Positions 52,991-60,962 of a stretch of 64,000 bases of DNA are shown piece by piece. A program made the position numbers and the translations under genes. Source of the DNA: Confluentibacter citreus (GTDB lineage: Bacteria > Bacteroidota > Bacteroidia > Flavobacteriales > Flavobacteriaceae). The stretch spans positions 806,001 to 870,000 of the forward strand of contig NZ_NIXN01000001.1 in NCBI RefSeq assembly GCF_002807055.1, given 5' to 3'. Under the pieces are notes generated by a model. The model saw only the letters and a program-made list of their open reading frames with translations, ran no database searches and had not been told where the DNA came from. The first letter of the stretch is position 1; every line of letters begins with the position of its first letter.

Positions 52991-52998
52991 CAAAGATA
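52991..52998 (-). promoter_or_regulatory. -7 box TATCTTTG of ahcY
   Basis: Exact TAnnTTTG on the minus strand, 97 bp before the chosen ATG. The long leader is unusual in this window and contains the alternative ATG at 52926. Confidence 0.55.
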
Positions 52999-53021
52999 AC
53001 TAATAACTTTCAGAATATTAA

Positions 53022-53648
53022 ATGCCTCTTTATAAAACCATTACTCCAAATTCAAAAACAATTGTTAAAATCTGGAAGATTGAGGAATCTTTTGAAGCCT
53101 TGTTTCAAACCGTTAACTTAAAACCGGAAAGTGTAAGGCGTGTTTTAGGAATGAAGAGCGAGCTGCATCAATGCGGGTTTTTAAGTGTTAGAAAGCTTTT
53201 GGCTGAATTCGGATATTCAGATTTTGATTTGTTTTATGATGCCTTCGGAAAACCGCATTTAAAGGATGGGAAACAAATTTCAATTACCCACTCATTTAAT
53301 TTTGCGGGAGTGATAGTTAGTGATGGTAGTATTGGGATTGATATTGAAAAACAACGAGATAAAATAGCTGTTATTGCTCATAAATTTATTGGTTACGAAG
53401 CGGAATATTTGCATGAAAACGATGAGAATTACATTAAAAAATTAACTGCCATTTGGTGTGTAAAAGAAGCCTTATATAAACTTTTTGCAACACCATTCTT
53501 AAGTTTTAAAAAGCATTGCTTGGTTATTCCAGTTTCGGATAATGAAACGGAAACGGTAGCTTGGATTGATTATGAAAATAAAAAGGTTAGATACCATATC
53601 CAGTTTCTAGAATTTGAAGGTTTTACTTGTGCTTATGCCATTCCCTAA
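53022..53648 (+). CDS. 4'-phosphopantetheinyl transferase, Sfp-type
   Basis: A 208-residue enzyme moving the phosphopantetheine arm of CoA to carrier proteins. The two magnesium motifs are present: GIDIEKQRDKI and AIWCVKEALYKLF (the WxxKEAxxK pattern), plus ISITHSFNFAGVIVS. It is half-domain duplicated like Sfp rather than AcpS. It abuts the next gene with no gap and heads a seven-gene operon. No polyketide or peptide synthase is near, so the fatty-acid ACP may be the target. Confidence 0.9.
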   Translation: MPLYKTITPNSKTIVKIWKIEESFEALFQTVNLKPESVRRVLGMKSELHQCGFLSVRKLLAEFGYSDFDLFYDAFGKPHLKDGKQISITHSFNFAGVIVSDGSIGIDIEKQRDKIAVIAHKFIGYEAEYLHENDENYIKKLTAIWCVKEALYKLFATPFLSFKKHCLVIPVSDNETETVAWIDYENKKVRYHIQFLEFEGFTCAYAIP

Positions 53649-54374
53649 ATGAATAGTATTTATAGAAACATAGAATATTCAATAAAAAATGGCGAGAAAC
53701 TATTGGCAGTTTTAATAGATCCTGATAAATTTTTTATTGAAAAAGTTTCTGAATTTATTGAAAAAATAAACAAATCTCTGGCGACACACATTTTTGTTGG
53801 TGGCAGCACCGTAAATGAACACGATACTGAGTTTTTAGTAATAGAAATTAAAAAGCATACTAAGCTTCCTGTTATATTATTTCCAGGTGATGTTACCCAA
53901 ATCACAAACAAAGCCCATGCATTATTATTTTTAAGTTTAATTTCTGGAAGAAACCCAGAATACTTAATAGGGAAGCATGTAAACGCTATTTCAAAACTAA
54001 AAAATACAAATTTAGAAGTCATTCCAACAGGTTATATCTTGATTGAAAATGGAAAAGAAACGGCTGTTGAAAAGGTGACTAAAACAAAACCGATACCTAG
54101 AAAAAGTATCGAGGAAATTGTTAACACTGCCAAAGCAGGCGAGCTCTTAGGAATGAAACTTATATATTTGGAAGCTGGTAGTGGTGCTAAAACTCCCGTT
54201 ACAAGCCAAATAATTAGTTCGGTAAAGCAGGAATTGGAAATTCCATTAATTGTTGGCGGTGGTATTAGAAATAGAGAACAATTGGAAAATGCTTATAATT
54301 CTGGAGCGGATTTAGTAGTCATAGGTACCGCTTTTGAAGAAGATGAATCTTTCTTTAATGAGTTGAAAGGATAA
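53649..54374 (+). CDS. Geranylgeranylglyceryl phosphate synthase family protein (PcrB/GGGPS)
   Basis: A 241-residue TIM-barrel prenyltransferase joining a polyprenyl diphosphate to sn-glycerol 1-phosphate. Motifs: AVLIDPDK, HIFVGGSTV, LFPGDVTQI, YLEAGSGA and the phosphate-binding IVGGGIRNREQ plus VIGTAF. In Archaea it starts ether-lipid synthesis; bacterial relatives in Bacteroidota form a known group with GGGP synthase activity, but the end product is unclear. It directly abuts the phosphopantetheinyl transferase gene. No glycerol-1-phosphate dehydrogenase is in the window. Confidence 0.9.
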   Translation: MNSIYRNIEYSIKNGEKLLAVLIDPDKFFIEKVSEFIEKINKSLATHIFVGGSTVNEHDTEFLVIEIKKHTKLPVILFPGDVTQITNKAHALLFLSLISGRNPEYLIGKHVNAISKLKNTNLEVIPTGYILIENGKETAVEKVTKTKPIPRKSIEEIVNTAKAGELLGMKLIYLEAGSGAKTPVTSQIISSVKQELEIPLIVGGGIRNREQLENAYNSGADLVVIGTAFEEDESFFNELKG

Positions 54375-54433
54375 AAATCCAGATGATTGAATGCTCTTAT
54401 ATCTCATTTCTATTGTCTATAATCTTAAAAAAC

Positions 54434-54694
54434 ATGAAAATATCAGTAGAATTAACGTTAACACCATTGCAAGATACTTATGAGCCTGCCATCATTCATT
54501 TTATTAAAAAACTAAGGGCTTCTAATTTAAAAGTTTTGGAAAATCCTTTAAGTACTCAAGTTTATGGAGATTATGATGATGTGATGCGGGTGCTTACAAC
54601 CGAAATAAAAGAAGCTTTTGAACTTGTAGAACGTGGTTTGTTGTATATGAAAATTGTAAAATCAGACAGACACGATTATGAACCCCATTTTTGA
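54434..54694 (+). CDS. Thiamine-binding protein, MTH1187/YkoF-like
   Basis: An 86-residue single ferredoxin-like domain (KISVELTLTPLQDTYEPAI, NPLSTQVYGDYDDVMRVL). The family (PF01910) is annotated thiamine-binding after YkoF, which binds hydroxymethylpyrimidine or thiamine. The ATG at 54434 is preferred over one at 54383, which adds a non-conserved hydrophobic extension. It overlaps pnuC by 17 bp. Together with PnuC, the kinase-like gene and the TPP-riboswitch receptor downstream it points to thiamine salvage. Confidence 0.8.
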   Translation: MKISVELTLTPLQDTYEPAIIHFIKKLRASNLKVLENPLSTQVYGDYDDVMRVLTTEIKEAFELVERGLLYMKIVKSDRHDYEPHF

Positions 54695-55310
54695 TTTTTT
54701 TTTAAAAGCTTATCAAGATAAAAGCACTTTTGTAATTATTCTGGAAGCAGTTGTTTTGGTTACTGGAATTGCAAGTGTTTGGTATGCTAAAAAAGAAAAT
54801 ATCTTAGTTTACCCCACAGGATTAATTGCAACTGTAATTTCAGTTTATCTTTTATTATTAGATAAATTATATGGAGATATGATGATAAATTTTTATTTTT
54901 CCATAATGAGTATTTATGGTTGGTGGAATTGGTCACGAACTGAGAACAATCAAAAAGTAGTCAAAATTTCAAGAACAAACACTAAGGAAAAAATGATTGG
55001 TTTGGGTTTGTTTTTTTTAACGGTAGCTTTTACATATGTGGTTTACAGCATTTTTGGTAATGAAATAACAATATCAAATTATGTTGATATGGTTACTTCT
55101 GGCATGTTTTTTACTGCTATGTGGTATATGGCAAAAAAGAAAATTGAAAACTGGATGCTTTGGATTATAGCAGATATAATGACTGTTCCGCTATATGCTT
55201 ATAGAGGGTTGGGGATACTGTCGTTTCAATATATAATTTTCACAATTTTGGCGATACAGGCCTATTTTTTATGGAAGAAAAGTTTAAACAACAACCAGCT
55301 AATTGTATAA
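54678..55310 (+). CDS. pnuC: PnuC-family vitamin transporter (thiamine likely)
   Basis: A 210-residue inner-membrane transporter with about seven helices. PnuC signatures seen: the early segment VWYAKKENILVYPTGLIAT, YGWWNWSR in the middle and WMLWIIADIMTVPLYAYRG near the end. PnuC-type proteins carry nicotinamide riboside, riboflavin or thiamine, and trap the vitamin by phosphorylation in the cell. The overlaps with a thiamine-binding protein gene and a kinase-like gene, and the nearby TPP riboswitch, favour thiamine (PnuT); this is inference. Confidence 0.85.
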   Translation: MNPIFDFFLKAYQDKSTFVIILEAVVLVTGIASVWYAKKENILVYPTGLIATVISVYLLLLDKLYGDMMINFYFSIMSIYGWWNWSRTENNQKVVKISRTNTKEKMIGLGLFFLTVAFTYVVYSIFGNEITISNYVDMVTSGMFFTAMWYMAKKKIENWMLWIIADIMTVPLYAYRGLGILSFQYIIFTILAIQAYFLWKKSLNNNQLIV

Positions 55311-55834
55311 AAGTAGTTTTGTTTGGTCCAGAATCTACTGGAAAAACAACATTGTCATTACAGCTAGCGAGATATTATAATTCTGTTTGGGTGCCAGAGT
55401 ATGCGCGGGAATATCTTCAAGACAAATGGAACAACGAACGTAAAACTTGTGAACCACAGGACTTATTACCCATAGCTGAAGGTCAAATGAATTTAGAGAA
55501 TAAGCTTGCTCAAAAAACCAATACCATTTTAATTTGCGATACGGATTTGTTAGAAACCAAAGTATATTCAGAAGCTTATTATTTAGGTTATTGTGATCCA
55601 ATTCTTGAAAAATATGCTTTAGAGAATACATATGATTTATATTTTTTGACTTATATTGACACCCCTTGGGAAGCGGATGATTTAAGAGACAAACCAGACC
55701 ATAGGGAGGCTATGTTTAAGGCCTTTGAAAACGCATTGATTGATAACAATCGCCCGTATGTTTTATTAAAAGGAAATAAAAAAGAACGCTTGGAAACAGC
55801 TGTAAAGTATATAGATAAGCTATTAAAAAAATAA
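55271..55834 (+). CDS. NadR-like P-loop kinase
   Basis: A 187-residue ATPase with Walker A GPESTGKTTLS, then VPEYAREYLQDKWN and ICDTDLLETKVYSE, resembling the ribosylnicotinamide kinase domain of NadR without its nucleotidyltransferase or helix-turn-helix parts. It overlaps pnuC by 40 bp, so the two are coupled. It would phosphorylate what PnuC brings in: nicotinamide riboside by homology, or thiamine by context. Confidence 0.85.
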   Translation: MEEKFKQQPANCIKVVLFGPESTGKTTLSLQLARYYNSVWVPEYAREYLQDKWNNERKTCEPQDLLPIAEGQMNLENKLAQKTNTILICDTDLLETKVYSEAYYLGYCDPILEKYALENTYDLYFLTYIDTPWEADDLRDKPDHREAMFKAFENALIDNNRPYVLLKGNKKERLETAVKYIDKLLKK

Positions 55835-55840
55835 CATGTT

Positions 55841-57379
55841 ATGTTTACAGAAAAGGATATACAACAAATTAATAATTACGGCTTAACGGTAGAAAAAGTT
55901 AATTCTCAAATACAAACCATTAAGTCGGGAATGACATATTCCCATTTAATTGAACCCGCAGGCATTGGTAACGGTATATTAAGAGTTCAAACGAAATTTG
56001 AATATTATTTAAATGAATTCGATAGTAAACGCAACAATTTATCTATCGTAAAATTTGTGCCAGCTTCTGGAGCCGCTTCACGTATGTTCAAATTTTTGTT
56101 TCAGTTTTTAAATGAATTCGATCCAAATAAAGAAAGCATAGAAGACTATACAAAAAAGAACAAAGAGATTTCAGTATTTGTAAATGGTCTTGAAAAGTTG
56201 CCTTTTTATGATATTGTTAGAAATAAAGCCATGGAGGAAACCCCTAATTTCGACCATTTATCTTTAGGTGAACAATGTGTTTTATTTGTAAAAGCCATGC
56301 TCGACGCCAGCCAATTAAATTATAGTTTTTATCCAAAAGGGCTGTTACCGTTTCATAAATATAAAACACATTTTTCCACAGCATTTAAAGAACATTTGCT
56401 AGAAGCAACGTTGTGCGCTTCATCAAACAACAAAGCTAATTTGCATTTTACGGTTTCCGAAGCGCATACTGAGATGTTTAATAATGAATTGGAAAGTATC
56501 AAAGGGGATTTAGAAAAGGAGACCAACACCACATTTAATGTGTCATTTTCTTATCAAAGCAAATCTACCGACACCATCGCCATAACGGCAAACGATGAAC
56601 TTTACAGAAATGCAGATGGCAGTTTATTGTTTAGGCCATCTGGTCATGGTGCTTTAATAGAAAATCTTAACACGCTTGATTACGATTTAATTTTCATAAA
56701 AAATATTGATAATATTGTAGTTTTTGAACAAAACAAATCCTTATCCGATTATAAAAAATTGGTAGCTGGCGTATTATTGAAAATTCAAGAACAGGCTTTC
56801 AAATACATGCATAAATTTGATGAAGACGAGATATTAGAAGATGAAATTTATAACATTGAATTGTTCGTCATAAACAGGCTTAATGTAGATTTGGGTGAGG
56901 CATATAAAGAATTAAGCCCAGAAGAAAAAATAGGGTATTTACGGGATAAATTAAACAAACCCATACGCGTTTGTGGCATGGTTAAAAATGAAGGTGAACC
57001 TGGTGGAGGCCCTTTTTGGGTAAAAGATGAAAATGGTAATCTTTCATTGGAAATTATTGAGTTTGCCCAAATAGACTTTGATAATAGTGAACAAAAAGAT
57101 ATCGCAAACAGTGCCACTCATTTTAACCCAACCGACTTAGTTTGTGGAGTAAGGGATTATAAAGGCAATAAATTTAATTTAACTGATTTTGTTGATCCTA
57201 AAGCAGCGTTTATTACCATGAAATCCCAAGGCGGTGTTGATATTAAAGCTTATGAATTGCCAGGGTTATGGAATGGAAGTATGGCGCATTGGAATTCCAT
57301 TTTTGTTGAAATTCCAGTAAGCACCTTTAACCCCGTAAAAACGGTAAACGATTTGTTAAAACCTGCCCATCAAGTTTAG
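55841..57379 (+). CDS. DUF4301 family protein
   Basis: A 512-residue cytoplasmic protein with no membrane segment. The N-terminal half includes IVKFVPASGAASRMFKFLFQF, which looks like a nucleotide-sugar or sugar-phosphate-binding loop (GASRM resembles nucleotidyltransferases), and LLPFHKY. The C-terminal part has CGMVKNEGEPGGGPFWVKDE. I know it as DUF4301, Bacteroidota-specific, with no known function. It lies 6 bp after the kinase gene and 2 bp before arfB. Confidence 0.8.
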   Translation: MFTEKDIQQINNYGLTVEKVNSQIQTIKSGMTYSHLIEPAGIGNGILRVQTKFEYYLNEFDSKRNNLSIVKFVPASGAASRMFKFLFQFLNEFDPNKESIEDYTKKNKEISVFVNGLEKLPFYDIVRNKAMEETPNFDHLSLGEQCVLFVKAMLDASQLNYSFYPKGLLPFHKYKTHFSTAFKEHLLEATLCASSNNKANLHFTVSEAHTEMFNNELESIKGDLEKETNTTFNVSFSYQSKSTDTIAITANDELYRNADGSLLFRPSGHGALIENLNTLDYDLIFIKNIDNIVVFEQNKSLSDYKKLVAGVLLKIQEQAFKYMHKFDEDEILEDEIYNIELFVINRLNVDLGEAYKELSPEEKIGYLRDKLNKPIRVCGMVKNEGEPGGGPFWVKDENGNLSLEIIEFAQIDFDNSEQKDIANSATHFNPTDLVCGVRDYKGNKFNLTDFVDPKAAFITMKSQGGVDIKAYELPGLWNGSMAHWNSIFVEIPVSTFNPVKTVNDLLKPAHQV

Positions 57380-57381
57380 TG

Positions 57382-57789
57382 ATGTTCGATAGTGATGGTT
57401 TATTACAAGAGTTAACATTTAAAGCAATACGAAGTTCGGGTGCTGGTGGACAACACGTAAATAAGGTATCGTCAAAGGTTGAATTGATTTTTAATTTACT
57501 GGAATCTTCCGTTTTTAATGAAGAGCAAAAGGAACGGCTTCAAAATAAACTTCAAAACAGATTAACAAAAGAAGGTGTTCTTATGTTGCAATGCGACGAA
57601 AGTCGAAGTCAGCATAAAAACAAAGAACTCGCTATTAAACGTTTTTTAGAGCTCATTGAAAAGAGCTTAATCATTCCTAAAAAGCGTGTTCCAACAAAAA
57701 TCCCTAGGGCAGTTATAAAAAAACGTTTAAAAAGTAAACGTAACCTATCTGATAAAAAGGCATATAGAAAAAAACCAGATATTGATTAA
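57382..57789 (+). CDS. arfB: Alternative ribosome-rescue factor / peptidyl-tRNA hydrolase ArfB
   Basis: A 135-residue class I release-factor domain with the catalytic GGQ in IRSSGAGGQHVNKVSSKVEL and a basic C-terminal tail (KRLKSKRNLSDKKAYRKKP) that enters the mRNA channel of stalled ribosomes. It lacks the codon-recognition domain of RF1/RF2. Start is ATG 57382; a GTG at 57379 in the same frame overlaps the previous stop. It ends the operon; a tandem repeat follows. Confidence 0.93.
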   Translation: MFDSDGLLQELTFKAIRSSGAGGQHVNKVSSKVELIFNLLESSVFNEEQKERLQNKLQNRLTKEGVLMLQCDESRSQHKNKELAIKRFLELIEKSLIIPKKRVPTKIPRAVIKKRLKSKRNLSDKKAYRKKPDID

Positions 57790-57792
57790 AAA

Positions 57793-57820
57793 AAATCGTA
57801 AATCATAAATCGTAAATTGA
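57793..57820. repeat. (AAATCGT)4 tandem repeat
   Basis: Four 7-bp units in phase (AAATCGT, AAATCAT, AAATCGT, AAATTGA) between arfB and the riboswitch promoter. Confidence 0.8.
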
Positions 57821-57830
57821 AATTCTAATA

Positions 57831-57838
57831 TATCTTTG
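57831..57838 (+). promoter_or_regulatory. -7 box TATCTTTG upstream of the TPP riboswitch
   Basis: Exact TAnnTTTG. It places the transcription start near 57843, at the 5' base of riboswitch helix P1. Confidence 0.7.
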
Positions 57839-57842
57839 CATC

Positions 57843-57920
57843 GTTCTCATAAAGGGGTGCCTATATCGGCTGAGATCATACCCAATGAACCTAGAACAGG
57901 TAATGCTGTTTAGGGAATCG
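57843..57920 (+). promoter_or_regulatory. TPP riboswitch (THI element)
   Basis: All conserved blocks are present in order: GGGGTGCC, GGCTGAGATCATACCC, GAACCTAGAACAGGTAATGC and GGGAA. TTCTC (57844-57848) pairs with GGGAA (57913-57917) as P1. It lies 137 bp before the TonB receptor at 58058. In Bacteroidota TPP riboswitches control outer-membrane receptors for thiamine. No clear terminator follows within the leader, so control may act on translation. Confidence 0.95.
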
Positions 57921-58057
57921 ATAAAATAGCTATTTAGATATATTTTCAAGTGATATGAGCACTTACAGATATTTTTTAAATATTTATTTATCAAAAAATT
58001 AATTATTAACAACAAAGAATAATTACCTCTTTTTATTCGATTATTAACGTAATCGTA

Positions 58058-60307
58058 ATGAAATCTACTATTCTTAAAAATGTATTCAAACTTTTGTCAT
58101 TCCTGCGAAGGCAGGAATCTCATCAAGGGAAACTATCTGTTTTCTTTTTTTTCTTAATTATTTTTAGTGCCAGTGCACAAACCAATCAAATGCAACAAGA
58201 TTCAACAAAAATTGAATCACTCGACGAAGTTCTGGTAAACGCCGTTCGTGTAAATGCCACATCACCTATTACGCATTCAAACATTACTAAAAAAGAGTTG
58301 GAAAAACGTAATTTAGGTCAAGATTTGCCCATTTTATTAAATTACCTACCATCAGTGGTTACTACTTCCGATGCAGGTGCTGGTGTTGGATATACCGGGA
58401 TTCGGGTGCGTGGTGTTAGTTCACAATCTACGAACGTTACTATAAATGGTATTCCTTATAACGATAGTGAGTCGTTAGGAACGTTTTGGGTTAATCTGGG
58501 AGATTTTACATCATCGGTCGAAAGCTTGCAATTGCAACGAGGTGTCGGCACCAGTACGAATGGTTCAGGAGCGTTTGGAGCCAGTATTAATGTGCTTACT
58601 CAGGCAGTTTCTAATGAGGCCAATGCTGAAATTTCCAATAGTTTTGGAAGTTTCAATACCAGAAGGCACAATGTGAAATTTAGTACAGGTTTAATCAATG
58701 ATTACTTTGAATTGTCAGGGCGATTATCCCAAATTAATTCAGGTGGGTATGTAGATAGAGCTGCTTCCGATTTAAAATCATATTTCCTTCAAGGGACATA
58801 CAAAGATGATAATACCTTGATTAAGGCCTTGGCTTTTGGTGGCGCTGAAGTTACTTACCAAGCATGGAATGGTATCGATGCGGAAACTTTGGCGACTGAC
58901 AGAACATTTAATCCGTCAGGCATGTACACAGACGAAAATGGTTTTACCAGATTTCATGATAATGAGGTAGATGATTATAAACAAGATCATTATCAGTTAC
59001 ATTGGAATGAACGCCATAACAATAATTGGTCAACTAATTTAGGATTGAATTATACTTACGGTCGTGGCTTTTTTGAGCAATATAAAGAAGATGAAGATTT
59101 TGCGGATTACAGTTTAACCGAAATAACCGTTGGAGGCGAAACCATTAATACAACCGATTTAATTCGTCGCCGTTGGCTAGATAACGATTTTTATGTAGTT
59201 ACTGCCAGTGCCAATTATAAAAATAATAATCTAGATATGTCTTTTGGAACATCCTACACTAATTATGTTGGTAAGCATTTTGGTGAAATTATCTGGGCAA
59301 GATACGCAAGTGATTCTGAAATAGGCGACCACTATTATGATGGCGTTGGAAAGAAAAAAGACTTTAGCATATTTACTAAAGCTACCTATAAACTAAATGA
59401 TAAACTGAGTTTGTATGGCGATTTACAGATGCGTTTCGTTGATTATAAAACAACGGGATTAAGCTCAGACGTGGTGCCCTTTAATATTGATGAAAACTAT
59501 GGTTTTTTCAATCCAAAAGCAGGTATTACTTATGAATTAGATGTTAACAATAACATTTATGCGTCATATGCTCGAGCCAACAGGGAACCAAGTAGAAGTG
59601 ATTTTGAAAGCAATCCAAATATTAAACCAGAGCAGTTAAATGATTTTGAGTTAGGTTGGAGACACACCAACAATAACTTCAGGATAAATACCAATGCGTA
59701 TTATATGTTGTATAATGAGCAATTGGTATTATCGGGTGCACTTGATAATACTGGGTCACCAATAAGGACCAATAGTGGTGCCAGTTATAGATTAGGCTTG
59801 GAGGTTGATGCAGCAATCCAAATCTCTAAGAAATTTGCCATTCAACCAAACTTCACCATAAGTTCGAATAAAAACAAAGAAACCATTATTTCACAAGATG
59901 GTGCGCTTGTTGATTTAGGAAAAACAAACATTTCATTTTCACCAGATTTTGTTGCAGCAAATGCATTGGTTTTTCAGCCAACAACGAACTTTCAAATGTC
60001 ATTTTTAAGTAAGTATGTTGGTGAGCAGTTTATGGGAAATACCGATTCTGAAGCATCAAAATTAGAGAGTTATTTTGTGAATGATTTTAATATCACTTAT
60101 GAAATAAACCCGAAAGCCATTTTTAAATCCATTGTGTTCTCTGGATTGGTGAACAATATTTTTGGAGAAAAATATGTGTCTAATGGGTATTACTTCACTT
60201 ATGATGATGATTTTTCAAATCCAGGAACCGTTACAACCATTGAAGGCGCCGGTTATTATCCGCAAGCAACTACAAATTTCTTAATTGGAATGACATTAAA
60301 ATTCTAA
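58058..60307 (+). CDS. TonB-dependent receptor, thiamine uptake (OMR1-like)
   Basis: A 749-residue outer-membrane receptor without the N-terminal carboxypeptidase-like domain. After the signal peptide come a TonB-box region (ESLDEVLVNAVRVNA), a plug (GQDLPILLNYLPSVVTTSDA, GIRVRGVSSQSTNVTINGIP) and a barrel ending GMTLKF with terminal Phe. The TPP riboswitch before it indicates thiamine or a precursor as substrate. The signal peptide is odd: residues 14-22 (SFLRRQESH) are the translation of a palindrome inserted between the basic start and the hydrophobic core. Confidence 0.92.
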   Translation: MKSTILKNVFKLLSFLRRQESHQGKLSVFFFFLIIFSASAQTNQMQQDSTKIESLDEVLVNAVRVNATSPITHSNITKKELEKRNLGQDLPILLNYLPSVVTTSDAGAGVGYTGIRVRGVSSQSTNVTINGIPYNDSESLGTFWVNLGDFTSSVESLQLQRGVGTSTNGSGAFGASINVLTQAVSNEANAEISNSFGSFNTRRHNVKFSTGLINDYFELSGRLSQINSGGYVDRAASDLKSYFLQGTYKDDNTLIKALAFGGAEVTYQAWNGIDAETLATDRTFNPSGMYTDENGFTRFHDNEVDDYKQDHYQLHWNERHNNNWSTNLGLNYTYGRGFFEQYKEDEDFADYSLTEITVGGETINTTDLIRRRWLDNDFYVVTASANYKNNNLDMSFGTSYTNYVGKHFGEIIWARYASDSEIGDHYYDGVGKKKDFSIFTKATYKLNDKLSLYGDLQMRFVDYKTTGLSSDVVPFNIDENYGFFNPKAGITYELDVNNNIYASYARANREPSRSDFESNPNIKPEQLNDFELGWRHTNNNFRINTNAYYMLYNEQLVLSGALDNTGSPIRTNSGASYRLGLEVDAAIQISKKFAIQPNFTISSNKNKETIISQDGALVDLGKTNISFSPDFVAANALVFQPTTNFQMSFLSKYVGEQFMGNTDSEASKLESYFVNDFNITYEINPKAIFKSIVFSGLVNNIFGEKYVSNGYYFTYDDDFSNPGTVTTIEGAGYYPQATTNFLIGMTLKF
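58099..58118. repeat. REP-like palindrome inside a signal-peptide coding sequence
   Basis: Perfect 8-bp arms ATTCCTGC/GCAGGAAT with loop GAAG. The surrounding TCATTCCTGC...GCAGGAATCTCA is, to my memory, a widely repeated intergenic palindrome whose translation gives the recurring FLRRQESH peptide. It keeps the frame. Confidence 0.8.
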
Positions 60308-60310
60308 AGA

Positions 60311-60350
60311 AGCCTCTTAATCCCCTCCTTTGGAGGGGTTAGGGGAGGCT
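60311..60350. repeat. REP-like nested palindrome (CCCCTCC family)
   Basis: Inner stem CCCCTCC/GGAGGGG with loop TTT (60322-60338) inside outer stem AGCCTC/GAGGCT (60311-60316, 60345-60350). It is much GC-richer than its flanks. It lies between convergent genes and could terminate both, although T runs are lacking. Confidence 0.7.
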
Positions 60351-60777
60351 AATTATAAATCAAAAGACTATTGCCATTTTGTTCAACCCTATAATTTTTT
60401 AATGGGCATTGTAAATCGCCATTACCTATGGCTTGGCCAGTTACCAAGCTATATGTGTTTTCATCACCACAGCCACAAGTGGCATTTAGCCCAGAAACTG
60501 TGAGTGTAGAACAAGAACTTGGTGAATGGTTTGGGTCGCCAGCATCCCAAGCAAGGTAGCCGGAACCTGTATTTGTAACGATGATACCCGCATTGCCAGC
60601 ATTAGGAACATATACAGAATTACTTATAAATTGTAGCTGACTGTATTGCGGTAAATTCATGTTTACACTCACATTAACGCCAACATTTAAAAGGAATCTA
60701 CAATTTCTATTATCAACTGAGTCCCCACTACAAGATAAAAGAATAACAAGCAATAATAGATAGAAGAAAGATTTCAT
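60349..60777 (-). CDS. Lipoprotein, possibly a degenerate Rieske-like fold
   Basis: A 142-residue lipoprotein (lipobox LLSC, Cys16). The C-terminal half has CSTLTVSGLNATCGCGDENT, then YSLVTGQAIGNGDL and CPLKNYRVEQNGNSLLIYN. The order 'xLxTGxxxxxxxxxPLxxYxVxxxGxxLxI' resembles the end of Rieske domains, but the C-x-H and C-xx-H cluster pairs are not intact, so no 2Fe-2S cluster is expected. Known to me only as a conserved Bacteroidota lipoprotein. Function unknown. Confidence 0.65.
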   Translation of the reverse strand: MKSFFYLLLLVILLSCSGDSVDNRNCRFLLNVGVNVSVNMNLPQYSQLQFISNSVYVPNAGNAGIIVTNTGSGYLAWDAGDPNHSPSSCSTLTVSGLNATCGCGDENTYSLVTGQAIGNGDLQCPLKNYRVEQNGNSLLIYN

Positions 60778-60923
60778 TTGCCGCTAATTTTTTAAAACGC
60801 AAGTTACAACAAAAAGCAAATTGACATATTATTTTGTATATTTCCTCTTAATATTTCTATTTTTCTTTTGTTAAGAAGGAAAGTGCTTTTTAGAGTATTC
60901 ATTAATATATCACTAAAATTTTG

Positions 60924-60931
60924 TACTTTTG
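60924..60931 (+). promoter_or_regulatory. -7 box TACTTTTG of the greA leader
   Basis: Exact TAnnTTTG, 107 bp before the greA ATG. The predicted start (about 60936) is right at the first hairpin. Confidence 0.7.
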
Positions 60932-60937
60932 TTATTC

Positions 60938-60962
60938 AATCTCGTGTAAACGGGATTTTTTT
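60938..60962 (+). terminator. First terminator-like hairpin in the greA leader
   Basis: An 8-bp stem AATCTCGT/ACGGGATT (one T-G pair), loop GTAA, then five T. It would end transcripts of about 25-30 nt. Confidence 0.65.
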
